Position numbers and translations under genes: made by a program. The notes beneath the pieces are model-generated. The model saw nothing but the letters and a program-made list of their open reading frames with translations, had not been told where the DNA came from and made no database searches. Below, piece by piece: positions 1 through 5,807 of a stretch of DNA of 9,601 bases (positions are counted from its first letter, which is position 1; every line of letters begins with the position of its first letter). This DNA is from Gammaproteobacteria bacterium (GTDB taxonomy: Bacteria > Pseudomonadota > Gammaproteobacteria > Pseudomonadales > Azotimanducaceae). The stretch covers positions 1 through 9,601 of the forward strand of contig JAUILW010000098.1 of NCBI GenBank assembly GCA_030432795.1, given 5' to 3'.

Positions 1-459
1 GGCATCAATCGGCGGCAGATCCGTAACCAGCGGGAAGTCAGCAAGGTCGATGTCCGCGTCAGCAATGGCCTGCTCGTCGTCCTTGGAAATCTCGCCATCC
101 GCCCGGTAAAACTTGATGCCATTGCGGTCGAACGGGATGTGGCTGCCGGTCACCATCACCGCCGGCATGCCGCCCCGCATCGCGAAACAGGCAAGCGCCG
201 GCGTGGGCAGCGGCCCGCAGTACACCGGCTGCAGGCCGCGGCTGCGAATTGCGGCAGCACAGGCGGCGGCGATATCCGGGCTGCTCGGGCGCAGATCAAT
301 ACCCAGCGCAACACGCCCGCCCTCACCGAGTTCCACCGCGTCCAGAAAAGCCGCCGTGTAAGCAAAGCACACCTCCGGCGTCATATCGGCTACAAGCCCG
401 CGGGCGCCGCTGGTGCCAAACTTTACGCCACTGTCTTCCATCACCTGCCTGACACGCAT
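1..459 (-). CDS. Phosphomannomutase/phosphoglucomutase family protein, N-terminal 153 residues (partial)
   Basis: This enzyme interconverts hexose 6-phosphate and 1-phosphate (mannose or glucose) in the cytoplasm and feeds nucleotide-sugar synthesis. Two family signatures are visible: the N-terminal KFGTSGARG motif at residues 13-21, which helps bind substrate phosphate, and TGSHIP at residues 104-109, where Ser106 is the expected phosphoserine. The reading frame is open to the left edge, so the metal-binding and sugar-specificity loops lie outside the window and the exact substrate cannot be decided. The start at 459 gives a short lead-in before KFGT. An in-frame ATG at 441 (MEDSG) is an alternative, with AGGTG directly before it. 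It is transcribed divergently from aceA. The family call is firm; the choice among ManB, AlgC and a general PMM/PGM is open. Confidence 0.88.
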   Translation of the reverse strand, partial: MRVRQVMEDSGVKFGTSGARGLVADMTPEVCFAYTAAFLDAVELGEGGRVALGIDLRPSSPDIAAACAAAIRSRGLQPVYCGPLPTPALACFAMRGGMPAVMVTGSHIPFDRNGIKFYRADGEISKDDEQAIADADIDLADFPLVTDLPPIDA

Positions 460-489
460 GTTTCCGGAGCCACCTGATTGACTGTGTTC

Positions 490-519
490 AGTCTAGAGAG
501 CTGCTTGCGCAAACAACAA
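490..519 (-). promoter_or_regulatory. Candidate sigma70 promoter of the phosphomannomutase gene
   Basis: On the minus strand TTGTTG (514-519) and TAGACT (490-495) are separated by 18 bp, and the predicted transcript would start about 25 nt before the ATG at 459. A short inverted repeat, GACTG-TGTT-CAGTC (480-493), overlaps the -10 box and could be an operator or chance. This rests on hexamer matching only. Confidence 0.3.
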
Positions 520-540
520 CACGGATTGAGACAGCCCCCA

Positions 541-600
541 GTTGATGCCGGAAAGTTGTAAATGAAATTTGAATATTGACATTCAGGAAAGTATTGGTGT
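541..600 (+). promoter_or_regulatory. AT-rich upstream region of aceA, probable promoter zone
   Basis: This is the only AT-rich part of the 211-bp divergent gap, as expected for the aceA promoter. It contains a perfect TTGACA (576-581), but no good -10 box lies 16-18 bp downstream on the plus strand. TGAAT-ATTGAC-ATTCA (570-585) forms a 5-bp inverted repeat around the TTGACA and could be a repressor site. No hexamer pair is convincing, so only the zone is called. The rest of the gap (601-660) shows nothing specific. Confidence 0.25.
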
Positions 601-670
601 CGCCCCATTCGCCGGTCGATTCTGTAGAGTGCGCCCACTTCCCAGACCCAACCCGAGCGAGGAACTGCCA

Positions 671-2272
671 ATGTCCTATATGCAGGATATCGAACAGGTA
701 CGTCAGAGCCTTATGAGCAAAGGCCAGGAGTGGCGCGCCATCAACCCGGAATACGTGGTGCGCATGCGCCATCAGAACCGCTTTCAAACCGGTATCGACA
801 TCGCCCGATACACCGCCGACATCATGCGCCGGGACATGGCGGAATACGATGCCGACCCGGGCAAGTACACGCAGTCGCTCGGCGCATGGCACGGTTTCGT
901 CGCTCAACAGACCATGATGAGTGTCAAGAAGCGCCAGGGCAGCCTCGACAAGCGCTACATCTATCTCTCCGGCTGGATGGTCGCCGCACTGCGTTCCCAG
1001 TTCGGCCCGCTGCCCGACCAGAGCATGCACGAAAAAACCTCCGTACCGGCGCTGATAGAGGAGATCTACACCTTCCTCAAGCAGGCCGACGCCCGTGAGC
1101 TGCGTCACATCTTCGCGGAGCTCGACGAAGCCCGCGCCGCCGGTAAAGACACGAAGCCGATCCTCGACCGCATCGACAACTTCGAAACCCATGTGGTGCC
1201 GATCATCGCCGACATCGACGCCGGCTTCGGCAACGAGGAAGCCACCTATCTGCTGGCCAAGAAAATGATCGAGGCAGGTGCCTGCGCGATTCAGATCGAA
1301 AACCAGGTGTCGGACGCCAAGCAGTGCGGCCACCAGGCAGGCAAGGTGACGGTTCCCCACGAGGATTTCGTCTCCAAGCTGCACGCCGTGCGTTATGCAT
1401 TTCTCGAGCTCGGCGTGGACAACGGCATCATCGTTGCGCGCACCGACTCCCTCGGCGCCGGCCTTACCCAGAAGATTCCGGTGGCCCAGGAGCCTGGCGA
1501 TCTCGGCCACAAATACTGCGACTTCCTGAAAGCGACCCCGGTCAACGACCTGTCGGAGCTGAAGGAAGGCGACATCACCATTCACCAGAAGGGTGTGCTG
1601 TGTAAGCCTGAGCGCCTGGACAACGGCCTGTATGCGTTCCGCGAAGACACCGGCTTCGACCGTGTCGTGCTCGACTGCATCACAAGCCTCGAGCACGGTG
1701 CGGACCTGCTGTGGATCGAAACCGAGAAGCCGAACCTCGACCAGATCGGCGGCATGGTGAGCGCCATCCGCAAAGTGCGCCCGGAAGCCAAGCTCGTGTA
1801 CAACAACTCTCCGTCGTTCAACTGGACGCTGAAGTTCCGCGAGCAGGTGTACGAGGACTGGAAGGCCGAGGGCCGAGATGTCTCCGAGTACCCGGATCCG
1901 GCGGTGTTCGACAAGGGCCTGATGGATATCAAGCTCGACGAATCAGAGCTCGCCCTGGAAGCGGATCGGCTGATCCAGAACTTCCAGCGGGACGCGGCAC
2001 GCGAAGCGGGCATCTTCCACCACCTGATCACGCTGCCCACCTACCACGAGACAGCGCTGGGTGTGGACCTGCTGGCTGAAGGCTACTTCGGTGCAGAGGG
2101 CATGCTGGCCTACGTGAAGGGCGTGCAGCGCCGCGAAATCCGTCGCGATCTGGCCGCTGTGAAGCACCAGGATCTGGCGGGCTCCAACATCGGCGACGAT
2201 CACAAGGAATACTTCCTGGGTGAGAAAGCGCTGCTGGCAGGTGGTGCCGCAAACACCATGAACCAGTTCTAG
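671..2272 (+). CDS. aceA: Isocitrate lyase (long Pseudomonas/Acinetobacter-type form)
   Basis: AceA cleaves isocitrate to glyoxylate and succinate, the first step of the glyoxylate shunt, which lets cells grow on acetate, fatty acids or alkanes. The protein is 533 residues, as usual for this subfamily and about 100 more than E. coli AceA. The active-site loop KQCGHQ is at residues 217-222, with Cys219 as the catalytic base. The metal-binding DIDAGFG is at 181-187 and SPSFNWT starts at residue 380. The C-terminus NTMNQF matches the family. The start at 671 is chosen because AGGA lies 7 nt upstream and MSYMQDIEQ begins the conserved region; the frame is open back to 569, but that extension resembles nothing in the family. 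The gene stands alone, with a terminator downstream and no malate synthase in the window. The acyl-CoA synthetase further on fits a fatty-acid-using lifestyle, which is an inference. Confidence 0.97.
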   Translation: MSYMQDIEQVRQSLMSKGQEWRAINPEYVVRMRHQNRFQTGIDIARYTADIMRRDMAEYDADPGKYTQSLGAWHGFVAQQTMMSVKKRQGSLDKRYIYLSGWMVAALRSQFGPLPDQSMHEKTSVPALIEEIYTFLKQADARELRHIFAELDEARAAGKDTKPILDRIDNFETHVVPIIADIDAGFGNEEATYLLAKKMIEAGACAIQIENQVSDAKQCGHQAGKVTVPHEDFVSKLHAVRYAFLELGVDNGIIVARTDSLGAGLTQKIPVAQEPGDLGHKYCDFLKATPVNDLSELKEGDITIHQKGVLCKPERLDNGLYAFREDTGFDRVVLDCITSLEHGADLLWIETEKPNLDQIGGMVSAIRKVRPEAKLVYNNSPSFNWTLKFREQVYEDWKAEGRDVSEYPDPAVFDKGLMDIKLDESELALEADRLIQNFQRDAAREAGIFHHLITLPTYHETALGVDLLAEGYFGAEGMLAYVKGVQRREIRRDLAAVKHQDLAGSNIGDDHKEYFLGEKALLAGGAANTMNQF

Positions 2273-2284
2273 GGTAGCGATGCC

Positions 2285-2300
2285 CGGGGATCAATCCCCG
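2285..2300 (+). other. Hairpin just after the aceA stop codon
   Basis: CGGGGA-TCAA-TCCCCG is a perfect 6-bp stem with a 4-nt loop, starting 12 bp after the aceA stop. It has no T tract. It could protect the 3' end of the mRNA or slow RNA polymerase just ahead of the true terminator. Confidence 0.55.
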
Positions 2301-2313
2301 AAACAATGATTCA

Positions 2314-2338
2314 GGGCCGCGGAAGCGGCCCTTTTTTT
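2314..2338 (+). terminator. Rho-independent terminator of aceA
   Basis: GGGCCGC-GGAA-GCGGCCC is a perfect 7-bp GC-rich stem with a GGAA tetraloop, followed directly by seven T residues (2332-2338). It lies between the converging aceA and GST genes. In the opposite direction the stem is followed only by a weakly T-rich stretch, so termination of the minus-strand operon here is possible but poorer. Confidence 0.92.
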
Positions 2339-2393
2339 ATCCGCCGTTTGCTCACCCCGGCAATCGGCCGACAACCTCGTCCACTAACCGGCG

Positions 2394-3002
2394 TCAGCCC
2401 TTCGCCTGCGCACGCGCCAACGCCGGGCGCCCATAGCAGGCCTGGGCCCAACGCGAAACGTTCGCGTGGTGGCTGTAGTCATGACCCACCATGTTCAACA
2501 GCAGCATCACGCTCGCCACATTGAGGTCGGCCACCGTAAATTGCTCACCCAGCAGGTAGTCACGACCTTCCAGCGCCGCATCGAGCACTTTGAAGGGTCG
2601 CTCCAGCGCAGTCGCCGCCCGCTCGGTCACCGACACGTCGCGCTTTTCCTCAGGGGTGAAGAACTTCTGGATGACGATCTGCATCTGCAGCGGCTCAATC
2701 TCGCTGATCGCCCAAACGCTCCACTGAAACGCGCGCGCTTCATCCGCCGCGTTGGCCGGATACAGGTCGCCCCCGTAGGTCTTCGCCAGGTACAGGTTGA
2801 TTGCCATGGACTCGAAGAGCAGCAGATCGCCGTCTTCCAGCGCAGGAATGCGGCCATTGGGGTTTACCTGCAGATACTCCGCACTCTGCGCATCCCCACG
2901 AAAGTGGGTGGGCACGTGCTCGTACTCCACCCCCACCTCTTCGATGCCCCACAACGCGCGGATGGCGCGCGATCCGGATATGCCATACAGCTTTCTCGCC
3001 AT
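2394..3002 (-). CDS. Glutathione S-transferase family protein
   Basis: This is a cytosolic GST of 202 residues, a normal length. The N-terminal thioredoxin-like domain (about 1-78) has a Ser-rich catalytic start (S9, S11), NPNGRIPAL at 47-55 with the cis-proline Pro53, and the glutathione-binding Glu64-Ser65 pair. The all-helical C-terminal domain carries FTVADLN, the usual N-capping box and hydrophobic staple. GSTs conjugate glutathione to electrophiles or reduce peroxides; the substrate here cannot be read from sequence. It is the last gene of the minus-strand run. Its ATG is 3 bp beyond the stop of the upstream dehydrogenase, with GAAGG as a ribosome-binding site inside that gene's last codons, which suggests translational coupling. 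A shared metabolite with the dehydrogenase is possible but unproven. Confidence 0.93.
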   Translation of the reverse strand: MARKLYGISGSRAIRALWGIEEVGVEYEHVPTHFRGDAQSAEYLQVNPNGRIPALEDGDLLLFESMAINLYLAKTYGGDLYPANAADEARAFQWSVWAISEIEPLQMQIVIQKFFTPEEKRDVSVTERAATALERPFKVLDAALEGRDYLLGEQFTVADLNVASVMLLLNMVGHDYSHHANVSRWAQACYGRPALARAQAKG

Positions 3003-3005
3003 GGG

Positions 3006-3827
3006 TTACGCCTTCGATCCGGGACGTTGGGCGTAACGCGGCGGCCGGCTGCCGTCCGCCTCGTAGATGTCGAACTCCTCCGCCAGATCCTCCACCCACT
3101 GAATGCTGCCGGTGCGATCCATGAGATCGTCGGCCATGAGCAGGGCCACCGCGCAGCGCCCCACAAACTGCGGGCTCTGGGACTGACTGAGGTCGATGTC
3201 CTGGGTTGCCGCGGCATCCTGGATGAACTCGGTGGCTACCGAGCCCGGATACAGCACCACCGCCGGAATGCCCTTTGGCTGCAGCTCAACGGCCATGTCC
3301 GCTGTCAGACGGTCGAGGCCCGCCTTGCCTGCGCCGTATGAGCAAGAGAAGTGATAGCTCTGGCCGCCAGGTGAGGAGACGTTGAGTACCGCTGCACCAG
3401 GGCCGGCCTCGAACAGCCACTTTGCGGCGTGCCAGCTCGCCACGTAGTGGGCGCGAAGACCGATACCGACCTGGTCGTCCCAGATCTGGATGGGATGATC
3501 CCAGAAGCCACCGCCCCAGGCCGGCGGGCTCGGGATCTTGTAGACGTTGTTCACCAGGATATCGATGCGACCGGCCTCCTGGCCGATGCGCTCAAACACC
3601 GCGGCAATCTGCGCATCATCTCCGTGATCGCACTGGATCGCCCTGCCCTCGCCGCCGGCTTCCGTGATCTGTCGGGCTGCGGTGTCGATGGTCCGCTCGC
3701 CATCGCCAGTGGTGCGGCCGGTGACGTAAACGATGGCGCCCTGCTCACCCAGCGCGAGCGCGATGGCTTTGCCGATACCACGGCTCGCGCCTGTGACCAC
3801 GGCGACTTTTCCCTGAAGATTTCCCAC
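3006..3827 (-). CDS. Short-chain dehydrogenase/reductase, DHRS1-like
   Basis: This is a 273-residue NAD(P)-dependent oxidoreductase of the classical SDR fold. Visible motifs are the cofactor-binding TGASRGIG (12-19), NNVY at 93-96 in place of the usual NNAG, a catalytic serine at about 151-152 (NVSSPGG) and the Tyr164-x-x-x-Lys168 pair. The stretch FWDHPIQIWDD (108-118) followed by GLRAHY (123-128), and the PGSVATE segment, resemble animal DHRS1 and its bacterial relatives rather than FabG-type reductases. That comparison is from memory, and the substrate is unknown. The start is GTG: AGGA lies 9 nt upstream and the conserved N-terminus begins at once. It sits 33 bp after phrB and 3 bp before the GST gene, so it is probably co-transcribed with both. 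Confidence 0.93.
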   Translation of the reverse strand: MGNLQGKVAVVTGASRGIGKAIALALGEQGAIVYVTGRTTGDGERTIDTAARQITEAGGEGRAIQCDHGDDAQIAAVFERIGQEAGRIDILVNNVYKIPSPPAWGGGFWDHPIQIWDDQVGIGLRAHYVASWHAAKWLFEAGPGAAVLNVSSPGGQSYHFSCSYGAGKAGLDRLTADMAVELQPKGIPAVVLYPGSVATEFIQDAAATQDIDLSQSQSPQFVGRCAVALLMADDLMDRTGSIQWVEDLAEEFDIYEADGSRPPRYAQRPGSKA

Positions 3828-3860
3828 GGATCTTGTTCCTGTAGTTTTGCCAGCGCGGAA

Positions 3861-5231
3861 CTATAACGCCTTGAAGCGCTCAATGGCGCGCTGGCGTGCA
3901 AATGCATGCTCGACGATCGGCGCCGGATAACCTGCGCCTGCGCAATCGCCGGAAGTGATGCGCTTCACCGGCACATCGGCAAGCTCCGGCACCCACCGCC
4001 TGATGTAGTCCGCCCGCGGATCGAACTTCTTCGCCTGGGCCGCCGGATTGAAGATTCGGAAATAGGGTGCGGCGTCGGTGCCGGTGGAAGCGCTCCACTG
4101 CCAGCCGCCGTTGTTGGATGCAAAATCTGCGTCGACGAGCTGCTGCATGAAATACCGCTCACCCATCCGCCAGTCGATGAGCAGGTGCTTGCTGAGAAAC
4201 ATGGCCGTCACCATGCGCACCCGGTTGTGCATCCAGCCGGTGGCATTCAGCTGGCGCATACCGGCATCCACCAGCGGGTATCCGGTTTCACCACGACACC
4301 AGGCCTCGAAGCCCTGCGGGTCACGTTCCCACGCAAGCGCGTCATATTGGCGCCGGAAGGCCTGGCCGCACGAGACATGATCGAACGAGGCAATCACGTG
4401 TCGGTAGAATTCGCGCCAGATCAGCTCGTTCATCCAGGCACTGTCCTGGAGCGGTTCCGTGCGCCTGAGCGCCCAGGCGCACTGCCTAGGCGATACCGCG
4501 CCTACCGCCAGGTAAGGCGACAGCGCGCTGGTGCCGGTCTCAGCCGGAAAGTCGCGTCGCTGCGCATAGATTGCACTTCGCGTACTGACAAACCGGTCGA
4601 GCACGCGCTGCGCCTGGCGCTCGCCTGCCACCCACAACGATGCCCGCTCACCGCCATCCGGACCCGTCAACGGCACGTGCACCGGGGGCAGTGCCGCCGC
4701 GACAGGATCCGGAGACGGCAGCGGCCGGAGCGCATCGGCTGACAAACCAGCAAACCAACGGTTCCTGAAAGGGGTATATACCGAGTAGGGCTTACCTTCG
4801 CCGGTGCGCACAGACGCCGGATCGCGCATGACCGCGCCATGACTGACATGGCAACCAACGGCAGACGCACGTAGCGCGTTGCTGACTGACGCATCTCTGC
4901 GGCGTTCGTTGAGCGGGTACTCCGCGTTGAAAGCTACGGCGCTGGCGGATATCCGCCTGGCAAGCGCCACCAACACCTGCGCCGCGTCGGCGAACCTGTC
5001 AGCCCGCAGGACATGCAGCGGTATCCCAAGCGCAGCCAGCTCCTCGGCCAGCGCCTGTAAGCTGCGAAGCATGAAGGCGATCCGACGCGCGCCCATGTCA
5101 TGCGCTCGCCACTGCGCGTCTGCGATCAGAAACACGGCCTCCACCGGACCGCGTGTGCAAGCCTGTGACAACGCCGGATTGTCGCTTACCCGCAGATCCT
5201 CGCGAAACCAAACCAGCGTTTTCCCGGACAC
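3861..5231 (-). CDS. phrB: Deoxyribodipyrimidine photolyase (class I CPD photolyase)
   Basis: This enzyme uses blue or near-UV light and reduced FAD to split cyclobutane pyrimidine dimers in DNA. The 456-residue protein has the usual length. An N-terminal Rossmann-type antenna domain begins TLVWFREDLRVSDNPAL. The helical FAD domain carries GTSALSPYLAVG from residue 233, NELIWREFYRHV, WMHNR at 333-337 and NNGGWQW at 373-379, followed by STGTDAAPYFRIFNP. These are the conserved FAD-binding and electron-transfer-tryptophan regions. The start is GTG, with AGGA 6 nt upstream; an in-frame ATG at 5252 is cut off by a TAG and cannot be used. Its ribosome-binding region and start codon lie in a long hairpin (5228-5279), so translation may be controlled. 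It follows the SnoaL-like gene by 69 bp and precedes the dehydrogenase by 33 bp. Confidence 0.97.
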   Translation of the reverse strand: MSGKTLVWFREDLRVSDNPALSQACTRGPVEAVFLIADAQWRAHDMGARRIAFMLRSLQALAEELAALGIPLHVLRADRFADAAQVLVALARRISASAVAFNAEYPLNERRRDASVSNALRASAVGCHVSHGAVMRDPASVRTGEGKPYSVYTPFRNRWFAGLSADALRPLPSPDPVAAALPPVHVPLTGPDGGERASLWVAGERQAQRVLDRFVSTRSAIYAQRRDFPAETGTSALSPYLAVGAVSPRQCAWALRRTEPLQDSAWMNELIWREFYRHVIASFDHVSCGQAFRRQYDALAWERDPQGFEAWCRGETGYPLVDAGMRQLNATGWMHNRVRMVTAMFLSKHLLIDWRMGERYFMQQLVDADFASNNGGWQWSASTGTDAAPYFRIFNPAAQAKKFDPRADYIRRWVPELADVPVKRITSGDCAGAGYPAPIVEHAFARQRAIERFKAL

Positions 5232-5279
5232 CGCCTATCCTGCCTGACTCATTCGTTCGCATGGTCAGGCAGGCGGTGT
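5228..5279 (-). promoter_or_regulatory. Long hairpin covering the phrB ribosome-binding site and start codon
   Basis: ACACCGCC (5228-5235) pairs with GGCGGTGT (5272-5279), and TGCCTGAC (5241-5248) pairs with GTCAGGCA (5264-5271). This gives 16 perfect base pairs, a 5-nt one-sided bulge (5236-5240) and a 15-nt loop (5249-5263). In the minus-strand transcript the GTG start codon (5231-5229) is paired in the lower stem, and the AGGA Shine-Dalgarno (5241-5238) lies mainly in the bulge. There is no U tract, so it is not an intrinsic terminator. The structure is seen directly; a role in limiting phrB translation is inferred. Confidence 0.6.
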
Positions 5280-5282
5280 GAA

Positions 5283-5301
5283 AGCGGCGTAAACCGCCGC
5301 T
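5283..5301 (-). other. GC-rich hairpin at the end of the SnoaL-like gene
   Basis: AGCGGCG and CGCCGCT form a perfect 7-bp stem with a 5-nt loop, starting on the last base of the SnoaL-like stop codon. In the minus-strand transcript it is followed only by CTTTC, so it would be a weak terminator or attenuator, or a 3'-end stabiliser that sets different levels of the genes before and after it. Confidence 0.5.
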
Positions 5302-5714
5302 CAGACGATACGGGTACCGCGGGAGGCAAGCTCGTGGCGGATGATCTTCCAGGCGCCATCCGATTGCCTGCGCATCCGCGTTTTGTAGGTGGCCCAGAGG
5401 GTCAGGGTCTGCCCCTCAGGCTCCTTCAGCGTATGCCAGGCCTGCACGTCGGTGCGACAGTCGGCGTCGTCCCCGTCGATGGTCGCCAGCATCGGCCCCA
5501 GCATGTGCTGCGTGGGCCCGAAGCGCTCCAGCGCACCAACCACATAGTCGCGCCAGGCATCGCCACCGTGCACCGTCTGCTCACCAAAACCGACGACTTC
5601 CACGTCATCGGCAAAACAGCCGCGATACATGTCCATGTCGCGCTCGTCCACACCCGCCGCATAGCGCAGCATGACATCCTGCACGGCTATCCGATCCAGG
5701 GCTTCGTTGCTCAT
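5301..5714 (-). CDS. Nuclear transport factor 2/SnoaL-like domain protein
   Basis: This 137-residue soluble protein has the pattern of the SnoaL_4-type NTF2 fold. An N-terminal helix pair (ALDRIAVQDVMLRYAAGVDERD) leads into YRGCFADDVEV, then the long strands of a cone-shaped sheet, including TDVQAWHTLKEPEGQTLTLWATYKTRMRR and a terminal WKIIRHELASRGTRIV. Such proteins are either small isomerases/dehydratases or ligand-binding pockets. No catalytic residue set is clear here, so no reaction is assigned. ATG at 5714 is preceded by AGGAGG 5 nt upstream, a strong site. It is the first gene of the minus-strand run that continues with phrB, the SDR and the GST, and it diverges from the acyl-CoA synthetase gene. 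Confidence 0.87.
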   Translation of the reverse strand: MSNEALDRIAVQDVMLRYAAGVDERDMDMYRGCFADDVEVVGFGEQTVHGGDAWRDYVVGALERFGPTQHMLGPMLATIDGDDADCRTDVQAWHTLKEPEGQTLTLWATYKTRMRRQSDGAWKIIRHELASRGTRIV

Positions 5715-5738
5715 CCTCCCCTCCTGACGCTTAGTTGT

Positions 5739-5767
5739 ATCGATCCGTCTTGATCATTGCTGGTCAA
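5739..5767 (-). promoter_or_regulatory. Candidate sigma70 promoter of the SnoaL-phrB-SDR-GST run
   Basis: On the minus strand TTGACC (5762-5767) and ATCGAT (5739-5744) are 17 bp apart. The -35 is good and the -10 only fair. The predicted leader would be about 15-20 nt. It overlaps the divergent candidate promoter and the inverted repeat at 5750-5767. Confidence 0.28.
5750..5767. promoter_or_regulatory. Imperfect inverted repeat, candidate operator between divergent genes
   Basis: TTGATCA-TTGC-TGGTCAA has 6 of 7 positions matched between its arms. It covers the -35 box of both candidate divergent promoters. The size and place suit a TetR- or GntR-type dimer, but no regulator gene is in the window, so the binding protein is unknown. 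Confidence 0.35.
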
Positions 5768-5779
5768 TCGGGCTATTTA
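5750..5779 (+). promoter_or_regulatory. Candidate sigma70 promoter of the acyl-CoA synthetase gene
   Basis: TTGATC (5750-5755) and TATTTA (5774-5779) are separated by 18 bp, about 30 bp before the ATG at 5808. The 93-bp gap must hold promoters for both divergent genes, and this is the best plus-strand pair in it. Confidence 0.4.
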
Positions 5780-5807
5780 GAGCCAACCCGCAGCACGAAG
5801 CAAATCC

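Noticed and set aside
576..581. Perfect TTGACA as the -35 box of aceA
   Set aside because: No acceptable -10 hexamer occurs 16-18 bp downstream, so a promoter could not be built on it.
569..670. 34-residue N-terminal extension of aceA starting at ATG 569
   Set aside because: No Shine-Dalgarno is seen there, the extension has no counterpart in the family, and ATG 671 has a well-spaced AGGA.
488..1696. Long minus-strand open frame (402 codons) opposite aceA
   Set aside because: It lies antisense to the well-conserved isocitrate lyase, shows no family motif, and reads as the codon-phase shadow typical of GC-rich genes.
2466..3341. Plus-strand open frame of 291 codons across the GST/SDR junction
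   Set aside because: It is antisense to two recognised genes and has no domain of its own.
3906..4742. Plus-strand open frame of 278 codons opposite phrB
   Set aside because: It is a shadow of the photolyase gene, rich in Arg, Pro and His with no motif.
5730..5756. RpoE/ChrR-type (singlet oxygen) promoter, TGATCA-N17-TAAG, before the SnoaL-like gene
   Set aside because: The -35 is palindromic and incomplete, and the predicted transcript would start inside or just at the Shine-Dalgarno, leaving almost no leader.
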